Origin: Fusarium oxysporum f. sp. lycopersici 4287
Taxonomy: Eukaryota > Ascomycota > Sordariomycetes > Hypocreales > Nectriaceae
Direction of reading: 5' to 3'
DNA length: 64,000 nucleotides
Assembly (NCBI RefSeq): GCF_000149955.1
Contig: NC_030990.1
Span: 3,334,311-3,398,310, forward strand
Shown: positions 48,601 through 58,750 of the stretch, in pieces
Position numbering within the stretch: the first letter of the stretch is position 1
Layout: every line of letters begins with the position of its first letter
Position numbers and translations under genes: made by a program
The notes under the pieces: model-generated
Database searches by the model: none
Seen by the model: only the letters and a program-made list of their open reading frames with translations
Told to the model about the DNA's origin: nothing

Positions 48601-51494
48601 GTGAGGGTTCGAAGACTGAAATGAGGTACTTCGTTCGCGCCATCGACTAACCGTTTCTCCTCAGCTAGTCGCTTGGTGTTGATATATAGACGGGCAATAT
48701 CATCTGCCGCTTGATCATTCTTGCTGTTGCTGCTTCCCAGGTATGTCTTGATGATTGTCAGAAGATCCTTAAGGTCTTTATCAGGACTGGAAACATAGAC
48801 TTCAGTAAATCTGGAGCGAATGCCCACTGGGAGGTCGCGTTTTCCGATATCGGTTGCAGGATTCATCGCACCGAAAATGCGGAAGTTTGGATGTGCTTCA
48901 ATTTTCTCAATCTCGCCAGTTTCGGAGAGTAAAATGGATGGTCTTTCGTCAGGTCCGGTCAGGAGATCCGCGATACTCTCAAGCGTGTCAGGCGACGCGA
49001 GATTTATCTCATCAAGAAGAACCCAGTCACCGTTACGCACAGCCTTGACTAAATTTCCCTCCATGAAAGAGAAAGCAAAGCTGCCTGAACCTCCAGAGAT
49101 CTGTACATCAAACTGCTCAAGATTACGAGCAAACATATCCCATCTTGGACGTAGATCGAGCAGGGTCTGGAGCTTTGACTGAGTTTTTCGACGTTTTGTC
49201 GGTTGCTCGCCGTCATTCCTGGTCTCTGCTTGTTCGGTTTGAACTCTTTCGAGCTCTTTGACGATCTTGTTGAACATTTTAGGAGCTTCCTTCCACAGCT
49301 TTGACACCCTTGACCACTGCCCCTTGGCAAAACACTTGCCAACTTGTTCAAGATACTTCTGATTCTTTGACGCGGAAATACCTGTCGCCGAGAAAAGGTC
49401 TTCAAACTCTTCCTTCAGAGGCATCGCCAACGTCCGAGTGTTGACTGGCTTGAAGCCACCGAGAAGATCGCCGACTTCACTCTGCTGGGACAAGTTGACA
49501 GCAATAAGCTTATGGCCCAAAGACTCAGCCAATTGCTGTACAACAGTTGTTTTACCGATACCGGTTTCTCCCACAAGAAGGACAGGTTCATTTAGCTTGA
49601 CAGCTACGGCAATCTGTTCCAACAGCTTCTTGGCATGCGCTGTGCTAGCGAAGGGTCGTTTGGATTTCTGAACTCGGTTCGATTGTTTCTTCTTCCGTAA
49701 CACAGCACGTCCAATGCTGAACTGGTTATCACTCTCGTTCAGATTGGGTATGTGTGTAGTGAAGTAGTGCTCTGCTAATTCCTTGGGTAATTGCATCTCC
49801 TCAGCAATCGCAATAATGAGCTGTTTGCCAATTTCGGGATCAGGGCAACTTCCAACAAAGCAATCAACAGCTTCCAAGAACATCTGATCACTCGTTGTCT
49901 TGGTGATTGGCTCTTCTCCCGTCTTTGACCCAGCAGCGACCAAGCATTCGCGCAACCTTCGGCACCATTTGAGCAGATCTCGCAATGTCACTTGACGATC
50001 CATAATATTTCGGCCTCGTGCCAAAGCGCCTGGCGTGGAGCCAAGACGATATAAACGAGCATACACTGCCAGAATGCTAGGAATAAACTTTCGCAAGATG
50101 GGGTACGTCTGAGCCACAACATCCTCGAGTTCAGACGCTGCGAGGGCCTGTGTACTCAGAGTTTGCCAGAAACGAATGCCAACCAGACTTGGCAGATTCT
50201 CTCGGCCATTCATTCCCCTGGACGTTCGCACAGTTGCAAAAAGTCGGAAAGTGCTGGCTGCTCGTATTCTTTCGCCTCGGCTTGGGATGAGGAGTTCCTT
50301 TCTTTCGATCAGGGGTAGCAGCGTGCTAAGGACCTCAGTCGGCGCCCGATCAAGGTCTTCCACCAATACCCATCGACCTTCCCTCACGGCTGTTGTCAAC
50401 ACACCGGGCCTCCATTGAAAGCTACCGGGCTTCGAGTCAGTCGAGTATAGCCCAATAAGCATTTTCGCGTCCGTTTGTTCATTAAGGTGCAATGTGACCA
50501 TGTTAGAATACATGCCGAGTTGCTTGGCTATTTCGTGAACAAGGGCCGTCTTTCCAACGCCAGGAAGACCATATAACATTACTGGGTCAGATTCACGGAG
50601 CATAGTCGCTAATCGCTCCAAATTTGAGACGGTCGTGGGGGTGAGGACAAGGTTGGAGGGTTCTCCGGTTGGACCTAGGGGTCTGGGCAGGATAACGTTG
50701 CCATAACACACGACGTAAGGAGTGAGGGTTTGCGCGAGCGGAGAATCACCTGTTGCAGCCTCGTGGGCGACCTGCACTTCTTCGCGCAGGGCCAGGAAAG
50801 ACTTCACTCGAGACTGTTCGTACAGCGAAAGGAATCCATAATCAATCGATCGACCGTCGAAGTCTGCGAGGATAGCCTCACTCTTGCCAATATGTTCCTG
50901 AATAAGAGATTCAAGCTTCCAATCGGACCCATGGAGGAGTTGGATAAAAATTCGAGTCGCAAGATAACGCACAGCTCTGCTTTCATGCTTAAACAAGGTC
51001 TGCATCAAGGCAGCGGATGTCAATGGGCCAAAATTGCGCGAATCGAAACTGATTAACCTCCAAACAACAAGGAGGCTCTGTAAGAGGATCTCTCCATCCT
51101 GTTCCATGGCATTCTGGTCTAACCGTAAGGGTGGGAGTCGGAGAGAGGGTGAATTCGTCGTTTGTTCGGGAGTAGAGGAGGCGTATTCAATAAATGTTGA
51201 AAGGTAAGGAGCAAAGGGTAGAATTCGGGCTAACGCTGAGTATATTCGTATGCGCTGTTGTCCATTTCCGGGGTTGAGAATCCATCGAGCACAAATGTCT
51301 GGGAAAACATGCTCGAAATGCGCAAAGATACGCTCTGTAAGTGGCGGGCAAAGAGCGGCCTCTGCAACAGCATCTAGCAGTTTCGTCGAGGACTGGTCTT
51401 GGATAATGGCCAGTATTTCTGCTGGCAGATGTTCCAATACAGTCGCATCCGCAAGGAGCGACCTCCTCTGCCGCGAGACATCAATCATTGCCAT
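36629..51494 (-). CDS. MDN1: Midasin, giant AAA+ ATPase of 60S ribosome assembly (frame break and N gap inside)
   Basis: A dynein-like ring ATPase that removes assembly factors (Rsa4, Ytm1) from pre-60S particles in nucleolus and nucleoplasm. It would encode roughly 4940-4955 residues, matching yeast Mdn1. Six Walker A motifs are visible: GLPGVGKT near residue 308, GETGIGKT 640, GPTSAGKT 1090, GETGCGKT 1382, GSPGVGKT 1762 and SPSGYGKT 2072. A long helical linker follows to about 4000, then an acidic Asp/Glu-rich region, and the C-terminal MIDAS domain with its metal-binding DDSKSM near 4748. The reading frame from ATG 51494 ends at 38871, while the frame carrying the rest of the acidic region and MIDAS is open from about 38983 to 36629. 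A one-base error near 38885, or a poorly marked 49-bp intron, would join them. A run of 104 N (38674-38777) lies in the acidic region. No other intron is needed. Confidence 0.93.
38674..38777. other. Assembly gap (104 N)
   Basis: Unknown bases inside the acidic, repetitive part of MDN1. Both flanks are read in the same frame across the run, and both are Asp/Glu-rich midasin sequence, so the gap length appears consistent with the true frame modulo three. Confidence 0.99.
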
Positions 51495-52174
51495 GATTGC
51501 GCTCTCTGTTGACGAAATTTCGGCTGTCGATGGTTTGTGGTGCTTCCAAGCTAAACCTGAGAACTGCTCTCTTGAACTTTTTTTTCGTTATCTTATCAGC
51601 CACTACAAGGTCAGTACGCTAATCTGCTTTAGTTCTGAACCTGGCGTATGTGGATTGATTTTACACTTCATTCTCTAATCAATCCGCTTGAACGTCGATT
51701 ATTCTTGTTATATTTACAGTAAAACTTGGTAATTTGAGAAGATGTGTCTTGCATCTTTGCGAGATTGGCCGTAATTTATCGCAATATAATTCCGGCGATC
51801 CTCTCGCCTAGACACCTATCTCGCCTATATCCTTCACCGGAATGCTAACGCCCTTTGCCTACCAGGCTGGGTCAATCAATAACGTTTCAACAACCACATC
51901 ATATCGTTTGAGCTTATATACTTGACGACTTCTAGCATTTACTTCTTCCATGCCTCAACCCATGCAAGTTTCAACAATGTGCATAGTCGGATGGAATGCT
52001 TCAATTCAAGGATGCAATGGTTCGATGTAAGTGAAGACCCAATTATACACGTGATACAGCCGCTAGCCCGCCAAACCATCGAGACAGCTCGAAAAACTTC
52101 AAGACGCTTCCTCAGACGCCCGCACGCGACGACTCTTCGAATTGAGCAACCCCCAGCCAACCGCAATCACAAAA
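51495..52174. other. Divergent promoter of MDN1 and mitochondrial L7/L12
   Basis: 680 bp shared by two divergent ribosome-related genes, one cytosolic assembly factor and one mitochondrial ribosomal protein. A CACGTG lies at 52048-52053. No protein-like ORF is present. Confidence 0.55.
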
Positions 52175-52807
52175 ATGGCCATGTCTTGTCGGTACGCCGC
52201 CCAGAGCTGTGCTCGCCACCTCCGATCCGCTCGCGCTGCCCGGGCACCCACACAGTTCGTCCGAATCTCAGCTGCCTCGAGGAGATGGAACTCAACCGAT
52301 GCCGCTCCTGCCAACCCCAAGATCGAAGCCATTGTCGATCAGATCAGCCAGCTTACTCTCTTGGAGACTGCTGACCTTGTTTCAAGCCTCAAGGTTAGTG
52401 AGGACAATAACCGGGCTTCAATTGAACCTTGGAGGGGTTATTTTGTCGCCGTATAATTGCTAACTGGAACCTCCCGATAGACCAAGCTCAACATTCCCGA
52501 TATGCCCATAGGCGGCTTTGCTGCTGCCGCTCCCGCTGCTGCCCCTGCCCCCGCCGAAGAAGCCGAGGAGGCTGCTCCTGCTGCCGCCGAGAAGACACTC
52601 TTCACCCTCAAGTTGCAAGGGTTCGATGCCCCATCCAAGGCCAAGGTTATCAAGGAGATCAAGAACATGCTCGGTCTGAGCTTGGTGGATAGCAAGAAGT
52701 TCGTCGAGAGTGCGCCCAAGATGATGAAGGAGAACGTCCCGAAAGAAGATGCTGAGAAGATTATCGCCGCCATGAAGGAGCTGGGCGCCACTGTGGTTAT
52801 GGAGTAA
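52175..52807 (+). CDS. Mitochondrial ribosomal protein L7/L12
   Basis: Stalk protein of the mitochondrial large ribosomal subunit, which recruits translation factors. Exons 52175-52393 and 52481-52807 with an 87-bp intron give 181 residues. Residues 1-45 are a presequence rich in Arg, Ala and Ser (CRYAAQSCARHLRSARAARA). Residues about 48-75 form the dimerisation helix (KIEAIVDQISQLTLLETADL). An Ala/Pro-rich hinge precedes the C-terminal domain, which has EKTLFTLKLQGFDAPSKAKV, KEIKNMLGLSLVDSKKFVES and the end AEKIIAAMKELGATVVME. Length and domain order are those of fungal mitochondrial homologs (Mnp1 in yeast). The neighbour on the left is MDN1, divergent. Confidence 0.95.
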
Positions 52808-53142
52808 AATGGTTGGATCTCTGGGGCACAACGACTGGCGACTTGGCACGATAGATGGCTGGATTGCATGTGTAAAAACATCTGTACTAGTATCTAACAA
52901 TATGTACCCTTAGAAAGGCTCATTTAGCGATGGGTTCTTTTTAATTATGATATCATATTGAACAAATGTATTGTTCACCTACATACGACCTCAATTCTCA
53001 TGGCAGGTCGATCTGAAACCTCGCTACGCTAGCCAGCCATGCCGAAAACGACGGGTATCAATACTTTTCTCTCAATCCTAATTCGAGCCCAGAACCGAAC
53101 GCCGACAAATATCCATAACAATGCAAGATGATTCGGTTCCAT
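52808..53142. other. Convergent 3' region
   Basis: 335 bp between the converging L7/L12 and CTK3 genes. I see only ordinary AT-rich 3' sequence. Confidence 0.5.
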
Positions 53143-54039
53143 TTAGTGACGGTTGCCGTTCGCTGCTCCATGATGATGCTGGCAATTAGACTGTATCTCC
53201 ATCTCTTTTTGAAAGTCATCCAGCTCTTCGGTGAGCAGACGGTCGTCGTCTTCTCCAAAGTCGCTCGTTTCCTCCCACAGTCTGTCCATCTCAGCGTTCT
53301 CGGCTTTGGGCACTGCCCAAATGCTTTCGCGCTCACGCTTGTGGCGCTCGCGGTCCTCCTCGATTCGTTGCTCAATTTGACGTTTGTCAAGCTGGTGTGA
53401 CGTGCTCCGTCGACCTGGCTTAGGTATGGTTTGTGAAGGGGGCATGTCTGTCATCTCGACATCTCCATTTGGTGAAGCTAGGCCTAGGTCTTCGACATTT
53501 GTCTCACGTTCTTTGATGACATCTTCGATCTGACTGACTGCTTGCGGCTCCAGGTACCCTTTTCCTTGAAGACCCTGCAAGACCTGCACCGACATGTGAG
53601 CCACAGGTTCTAGAACAAATCTGGGGTTGCGCCATGATGCGGGGATCAACTCACCTTTCGGACCACTTTGACGTTGGCAGCACCTGACCCATCATCCGGG
53701 GCAACAGCATCGACGACACGGATAATGTCCCGTTGCATCATTCGAATGTAGTCGGGGTGTCCGTCACGTTGCGCCATATCTAGGAAGTGCTCGATAAAGT
53801 ACATGATATTGGCACGTATGTTCATATTGTTCTGCTATCTTGTGTCAATGCCGAGTCCACTGAGATAAAATGGTCCGACTTACTCGTTCAAGCTGTTCCA
53901 GGATGCACGAATGCAAGTCCTCATCCATATCTCTGAATCTAAGCGCATATTGTGCGGCTTTCTGAGCAGATGTAACTGACGCGTTGAGATGTTGAAGCTG
54001 TGAGGTGAAGCGCATTCGCACTTCAAATGGGTCGGCCAT
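53143..54039 (-). CDS. CTK3: CTD kinase subunit gamma (CTDK-I)
   Basis: The gamma subunit of CTDK-I, which with the Ctk1 kinase and Ctk2 cyclin phosphorylates Ser2 of the RNA polymerase II tail. Three exons (54039-53884, 53831-53655, 53583-53143) give 257 residues; introns are 52 and 71 bp and all joins are phase 0. The N-terminal CTD-interacting-like helical domain shows DPFEVRMRFTSQLQHLNASV, KAAQYALRFRDMDEDLHSC and, after splicing, NMNIRANIMYFIEHFLDMAQ and DGHPDYIRMMQRDIIRVVDA. The C-terminal part is highly charged (QLDKRQIEQRIEEDRERHKR) and ends with LWEETSDFGEDD, typical of the family. An in-frame ATG-like start further upstream exists, but MADPFEV is the conserved beginning. Confidence 0.92.
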
Positions 54040-55143
54040 AATGAGAACGCCGTGAGTTGGTTGTGCAAAATGGAAAACCTCAAAGCGATATACTATCGGA
54101 AGGCCGGAAGACTTGAGAAACCAACCACGGCTTGAGAGTATCACAGCCAAAGGCAGCAAGAAAGAACACCAAAAAGCTTTGGTATAAGGTCGCTACAGTA
54201 TGTAAATTGTTTAGCTGAATTAGGTGGTAGGTGAGAAGCCCAGATAATTTGTTGATGAAGTTGATAGTGGGTCTGCAAGGGAAAGGAGCTGTGCCACGTT
54301 GTGGCCGTGCTGAGGAGCGAATTTGAGATCTTGAAACCGGCGGGAATAACCAGGTCTCACCGTCCCGCAATATTTCTTTTTCTTTTCCAGCTTCATCCCT
54401 CCTTCACACGAAAGGAATCGATCCGGCCCGGACAAGCCGAAGGTGTATCGCATGAGTCTAACCATAAGAGGATCCCGGTGAAGACCTGTCGCGTGTGAAG
54501 GTCTTCTGGTGAAGCCCTGAAGCATGCTCAGGGGCGTCAGATTCACGAATTACCTCACTTCACAGGGGTTCACTTACACGGTCCAGGCTAGGCTTTGGGC
54601 TTGTCTGGAAGAAGTCGGAACCCAACGGGAGGGCACTGACGGTCTTCATCTCCTGACATGGTGAGACTTTGCCTGTCGGCAATTTGCTTCGTCTCTTTTC
54701 TCGGTGAATAGCACCCGTTTGGAGAGTTTGTACATAGAAATATCAACGGGCGTGAGTCTCAAACTTACCCCTTATTTTCGACGTATTCCGTTTTTGCTTC
54801 GTCTTGACTGTGTGGCCAGGATGCGCATTGGGCAGCAAAAGCACTTTACTTTACGTTACCTGGTAAAGTTCAATCTTTTGCGCGCATTTGCTTCTCAGTA
54901 AACAGGTAGCATTTGTTTATAAGTAGAATTTTTCCGCATAAATATGCTCTCTTCCTCCATTTCCCCAGCTTTTTAGTTATCTTTCTTATTCTCAATTCCG
55001 TTTTCCCCCCATTGCTTCCTCCACTAAACCACTTGGGCCCCCGTCCTTGACTCAGGTAGCATCTCCTCTATATCAAAGTTTTCCCCTCCATATAAAACTT
55101 TTGGATAACAAGTGGTTTTTTTCTTTCGTTTACTGCAAACATC
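54040..55143. other. Divergent promoter of CTK3 and PRO3
   Basis: 1.1 kb with no convincing gene. The PRO3-proximal part is CT-rich and contains the TGACTCA site. A minus-strand ORF at 54220-54546 shows no domain and lacks the codon pattern of its neighbours. Confidence 0.55.
55048..55054 (+). promoter_or_regulatory. Gcn4/CPC1 (general amino acid control) site upstream of PRO3
   Basis: TGACTCA lies 90 bp upstream of the PRO3 ATG. This is the binding site of Gcn4 in yeast and CPC1 in Neurospora, which induce amino acid synthesis genes on starvation. The match is exact and in a proline biosynthetic gene, so it is probably functional; that remains inference. Confidence 0.6.
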
Positions 55144-56291
55144 ATGTCTCCCAACACAATGGCTCTCACGCCTTATGGTTCAAACGGCAGTACAGACCTC
55201 ACAATGGCTGTTCTTGGTTGTGGTAAGTCGACAGAAATACCCTTGGCACCAGATGCGGATCGTCGTTCTTTTGAGGACGATGCTATATATTTCTGCGGGT
55301 GTTTTATTACGAAGTTTTCATCTGCTAACAAATCCAAGGAACCATGGGAGTTGCTATCCTCAGTGGTATCTTAAACTCACTCGCTGAGATGCAAGGACCT
55401 AAGCCCCTCCAGTCCCTCCCCAGATCAGGAACCTCAACTCCTGGCGACGAGGTGCCTGAACGACTACCTTCACGCTTCGTTGCCAGCGTTGCTACTGCTG
55501 CGGGCGCTAAGCGTGTCAAGGGCGCTCTCTGGGAGCATTCCTCCATTCTCAAGGTTGTCCACAACGACAACATTGGTGCCGTTCAGCAGGCTGAGGTTGT
55601 TCTGCTAACTTGCAAGCCATGGATGGTTAAAGAGATCCTTAGCGAGCCTGGTATTTCAAAAGCTCTGCACGGCAAGCTTCTTGTCAGCGTTTGTGCTGGT
55701 ATCACAGTAGAGGACATCGAAATCGCTCTCCACGGCGCTGTACCCTCCAAGGACCCAGAGGAGGATGGTCGATGCCGCATTGTCCGGGCCATGTGCAACA
55801 CAGCTGCCGTGATCCGTGAATCGATGACTGTTATCGCTTCTCCTAGTTCTCCCCTCGACCATGCCACCGAGAGCCTTGTTACCTGGATCTTCAGGCGCAT
55901 TGGTGACGTTGTCTACCTTCCCACGCGACATATGGATGCCTCGACAGCTCTGTGTGCTTCAGGTCCCGCTTTCTTTGCCCTGGTGCTAGAAGCTGCCATT
56001 GATGGCGCTGTTGCTATGGGCATTCCCCGTGCCGATGCTCAGCGCATGGCTACTCAGTCTATGAGAGGTACTGCTGGTCTTGTCCAAAATGGCGAGCACC
56101 CTGCTCTTCTCCGGGAGAAGGTTTGTACATCCGGTGGCTGCACTATTGGTGGTGTCTTGGTTCTTGAAGAGGGCAGAGTCCGTGGCTCCGTCTCAAGAGC
56201 TGTACGTGAGGCCGCTGTTGTGGCCGGTCAGATTGGAAAGGGGGCTGACGGTGTAAATGGCACCAGGTTTCCCGGTGCACGTTATGAATGA
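55144..56291 (+). CDS. PRO3: Pyrroline-5-carboxylate reductase
   Basis: Reduces 1-pyrroline-5-carboxylate to proline with NAD(P)H, the last step of proline synthesis. Exons 55144-55222 and 55339-56291 with a 116-bp intron give 343 residues. The intron splits the dinucleotide-binding loop, AVLGCG|TMGVAILSG (residues 22-35). Further signatures are VVLLTCKPWMV, HGKLLVSVCAGITVEDIE, MDASTALCASGPAFFALVLEA and REKVCTSGGCTIGGVLVLEEG, the family's C-terminal helix motif. It is somewhat longer than the yeast enzyme because of a loop near residues 47-75 (LPRSGTSTPGDEVPERLPSR). A TGACTCA site lies just upstream, and HAT1 follows tail-to-tail. Confidence 0.95.
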
Positions 56292-56747
56292 ATGGATCAT
56301 GACCACGATGATCGGTCAGAACTTCCCAGGAAGTCCTGGCAACCATCATATTCATGTTCCCTGCCTATCTCAGACCCCGAGGTAGTCTCGGACTTTCAAT
56401 CACTGGAACCAGTCTACGAACCAAAACTAGAGTCCAAAGAGGTCGCGGACATGGCGAGGGAAAGAATACAAAATCCTAGTACCTTCTTCTATCTTATCTT
56501 AGACTCGATAGTACTTGGCAGTTCTTGCTGCAGACCTTCGGGGGGTAATTATTCTCGCCTCTGTTAAGATAATAGGCTTGTTTGTTTGCATGGCATGGCA
56601 TGGCACAGCATAGGTTAAGTACACCGGATATAGGTGTAATGGTTTGATTCATACACAAGATCATACATTTTTCTCCGTCCATTATTCCCAACGCCTAGCT
56701 AATCCGTTCATTCGGTTAAGCCTCAAGAAATTAAAATACATAAACAC
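56292..56747. other. Convergent 3' region
   Basis: 456 bp between PRO3 and HAT1. A short run of GCATG repeats lies near 56588-56605. No gene is seen. Confidence 0.5.
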
Positions 56748-58293
56748 CTAAGAATTCTGAACGCGAGCTTTCTTGCTACCGGTATCCTGCTCAGTTTCCT
56801 CTGTGTCCAGCTTTCGCTTGCCATTCGCTATTGATTGGCTTTGAGAGTGCTTCGCTGAGCGTTCCAAGGCAGACAGGATACGCGCATACTCTAGTCCAAC
56901 ACCCTGCAGAGTGTCATCAAGCTTGTCAACGCGCTCATGAGGTTCGATTTGAGATAGGACATCTTTGTTGTGACGGTACAGTCGCTGTTTAACAATCAGA
57001 CTCCAGACCTTGCCCTGGTGCTTGTCGGCTTGTGTAGCTTCTGGCATGTCTCCATCAATGTCCATTGTTGGTCGTACTGATTTGGGAAGTTGAGACATGA
57101 GGTGCATTTCGAGGACCCGACCAAACTGGCGAGGTGCAATCTTAGCCTGAAGTCGAATAGTCTCAAGCTTGTCACTGCCAACAATCAGTTTTGGCAGAGT
57201 TCCCTTCCTAGGAATGGCAACTTCTGTATCAAGTCGCAGGTCGTTGAAGTCGGGCATCGTGCGGAGGAATTGCAAATCGCAGATGTCTCGCAAGTCATCG
57301 AAGGCTTCGTTTGGGTCCTCCACGGTGAACTCATACGTCTGGGGAATCTTATGGTAGTGCTCGAAGATGGTCTTGTAGAGTCGTGCTCCGTTGCCTTTGC
57401 CCTGGAAAGGGGGTAAAATAACGAATTGAGATAGTCTTGTTCGGGAGGGTAACTCGGCGAGGTCCACCTCACCATTTGGCAGCTCCCACTCATCGCTTCG
57501 AGGCGATGCTGGGGGCGTGGGCGGCTGGAAATAGTAAAATCGGTAGATGGTTGAGTAGCCTACAAACACATACGAGGTCTTGTCCGCCACCTTTCGCTTC
57601 TGATAAAGGGCAAAGAATGTCCATCGATCGGCATCAGAGAGATCAAGCTCTGTTGAGTCCATCTCGGGATCTTGGCCGATATAAGTGCCTCCTTCGATGA
57701 AAAGAGGAACAAATATCTGCAGGCGGCTGTTGAGTTGCTTGATAGCTGGGTCGGCGAGATTTCCGCGCCAGATTTCGTACTCGCCATCAGGACTATCGAA
57801 GGTCGCATGAAGGGTTCCGGACGGTACCCAGTTATCGCCCATTAGCTTGGAGCTCTCTTCGAAATCGCTTGCTGTGGCAAAGGCGACTAGGTGCTGTTAG
57901 TATTTCTTGTTGCGCGTTCAAGGAAGAGTTACATACTCTTAGGCAAATGATTGCCTTCCTTGAGAATAGCTGCCACATCTGTAGGCTCAGGTCCTCCAAC
58001 AACCTTGAACTTCTTGCTGTAGGATGTCTTCAAGTGCGGTCGCATATCGTTAGCGCGAAACCGCAGGCTGACCTTGAGATCTTTGTAGCCAAAGATCTGT
58101 TCTTCCTCGCCGAAAATCGAGTATGTGTGTCGAGGGTTAAATGTAGCAAGATGTTGAAGGCCAGATTCGGAGGGAGACACCAGGCTGATATGAATCGCCT
58201 CGTTGGCGTTGGCAAGCCCTTCAATAAATGTGTCAGTATTTGGCAAATCAAGTTGTGACAGCCGCCAGACTTACACTCTTCGACGTTTGCCAT
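56748..58293 (-). CDS. HAT1: Histone acetyltransferase type B catalytic subunit
   Basis: Acetylates free histone H4 at Lys5 and Lys12 before deposition, with Hat2 as partner. Three exons (58293-58275, 58218-57937, 57886-56748) give 479 residues; the first exon is only 19 bp. Introns are 56 and 50 bp. The N-terminal Hat1 domain shows NANEAIHISLVSP and TYSIFGEEEQIFGYKDLKV. The acetyl-CoA loop is QFVILPPFQGKGNGARLY (QGKGNG at 262-267), and VEDPNEAFDDLRD carries the conserved Glu near residue 290. The C-terminus has basic runs that may act as nuclear signals (GKRKLD and SKKARV). Family, length and motifs agree well. Confidence 0.95.
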
Positions 58294-58750
58294 TTTTTGT
58301 GCTTGCTCTTAACGAAAGCAAGAGTAAATCGTCGATCAGAAACACAATGCGACCTGGTGCAACGAAGTCCTGAAAAAGATGGAATCCAAGTCGCGATGCG
58401 CTCGAGTTGTGAATGGTTGTCGTTGTCTGGGTGAAGGGGTCCACCGAAACGCGACTTTACGCGATTCAATTAAATGCTCCTGGGCCAAGGAGATGCGCCA
58501 ACGCCATTCAGATTTCGCGCCCAATTTTCCAGGCCAATCTACCCCAAAACCGGGTGTGTGCCTCATAGGGGAAATGACGTAAGATATTGCCAATACGTAC
58601 CCTCAGGCTAAGTCCGAACGGTCCGTGTACCCCTGGCTATCGCATGTCACTCAAGTCTCAGTCAATCAAACCAAACCATCTTTAGAACTTGGACTTTCGC
58701 TTCGACCTTATCCTTACAAATTTGTGCGCCATGCGCTTCGACTCTTTGAA
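58294..58750. other. Divergent promoter of HAT1 and the LMBR1 gene, with two upstream ORFs
   Basis: 457 bp between divergent genes. On the plus strand two upstream ORFs precede the LMBR1 start: 58644-58685 (14 codons with stop) and 58731-58763, which overlaps the main ATG in another frame. Whether they are transcribed depends on the start site, which is unknown. Confidence 0.5.

Noticed and set aside
54220..54546. Minus-strand ORF of 108 codons upstream of CTK3
   Set aside because: No domain, no homology that I recognise, and it lies in a region best explained as a divergent promoter.
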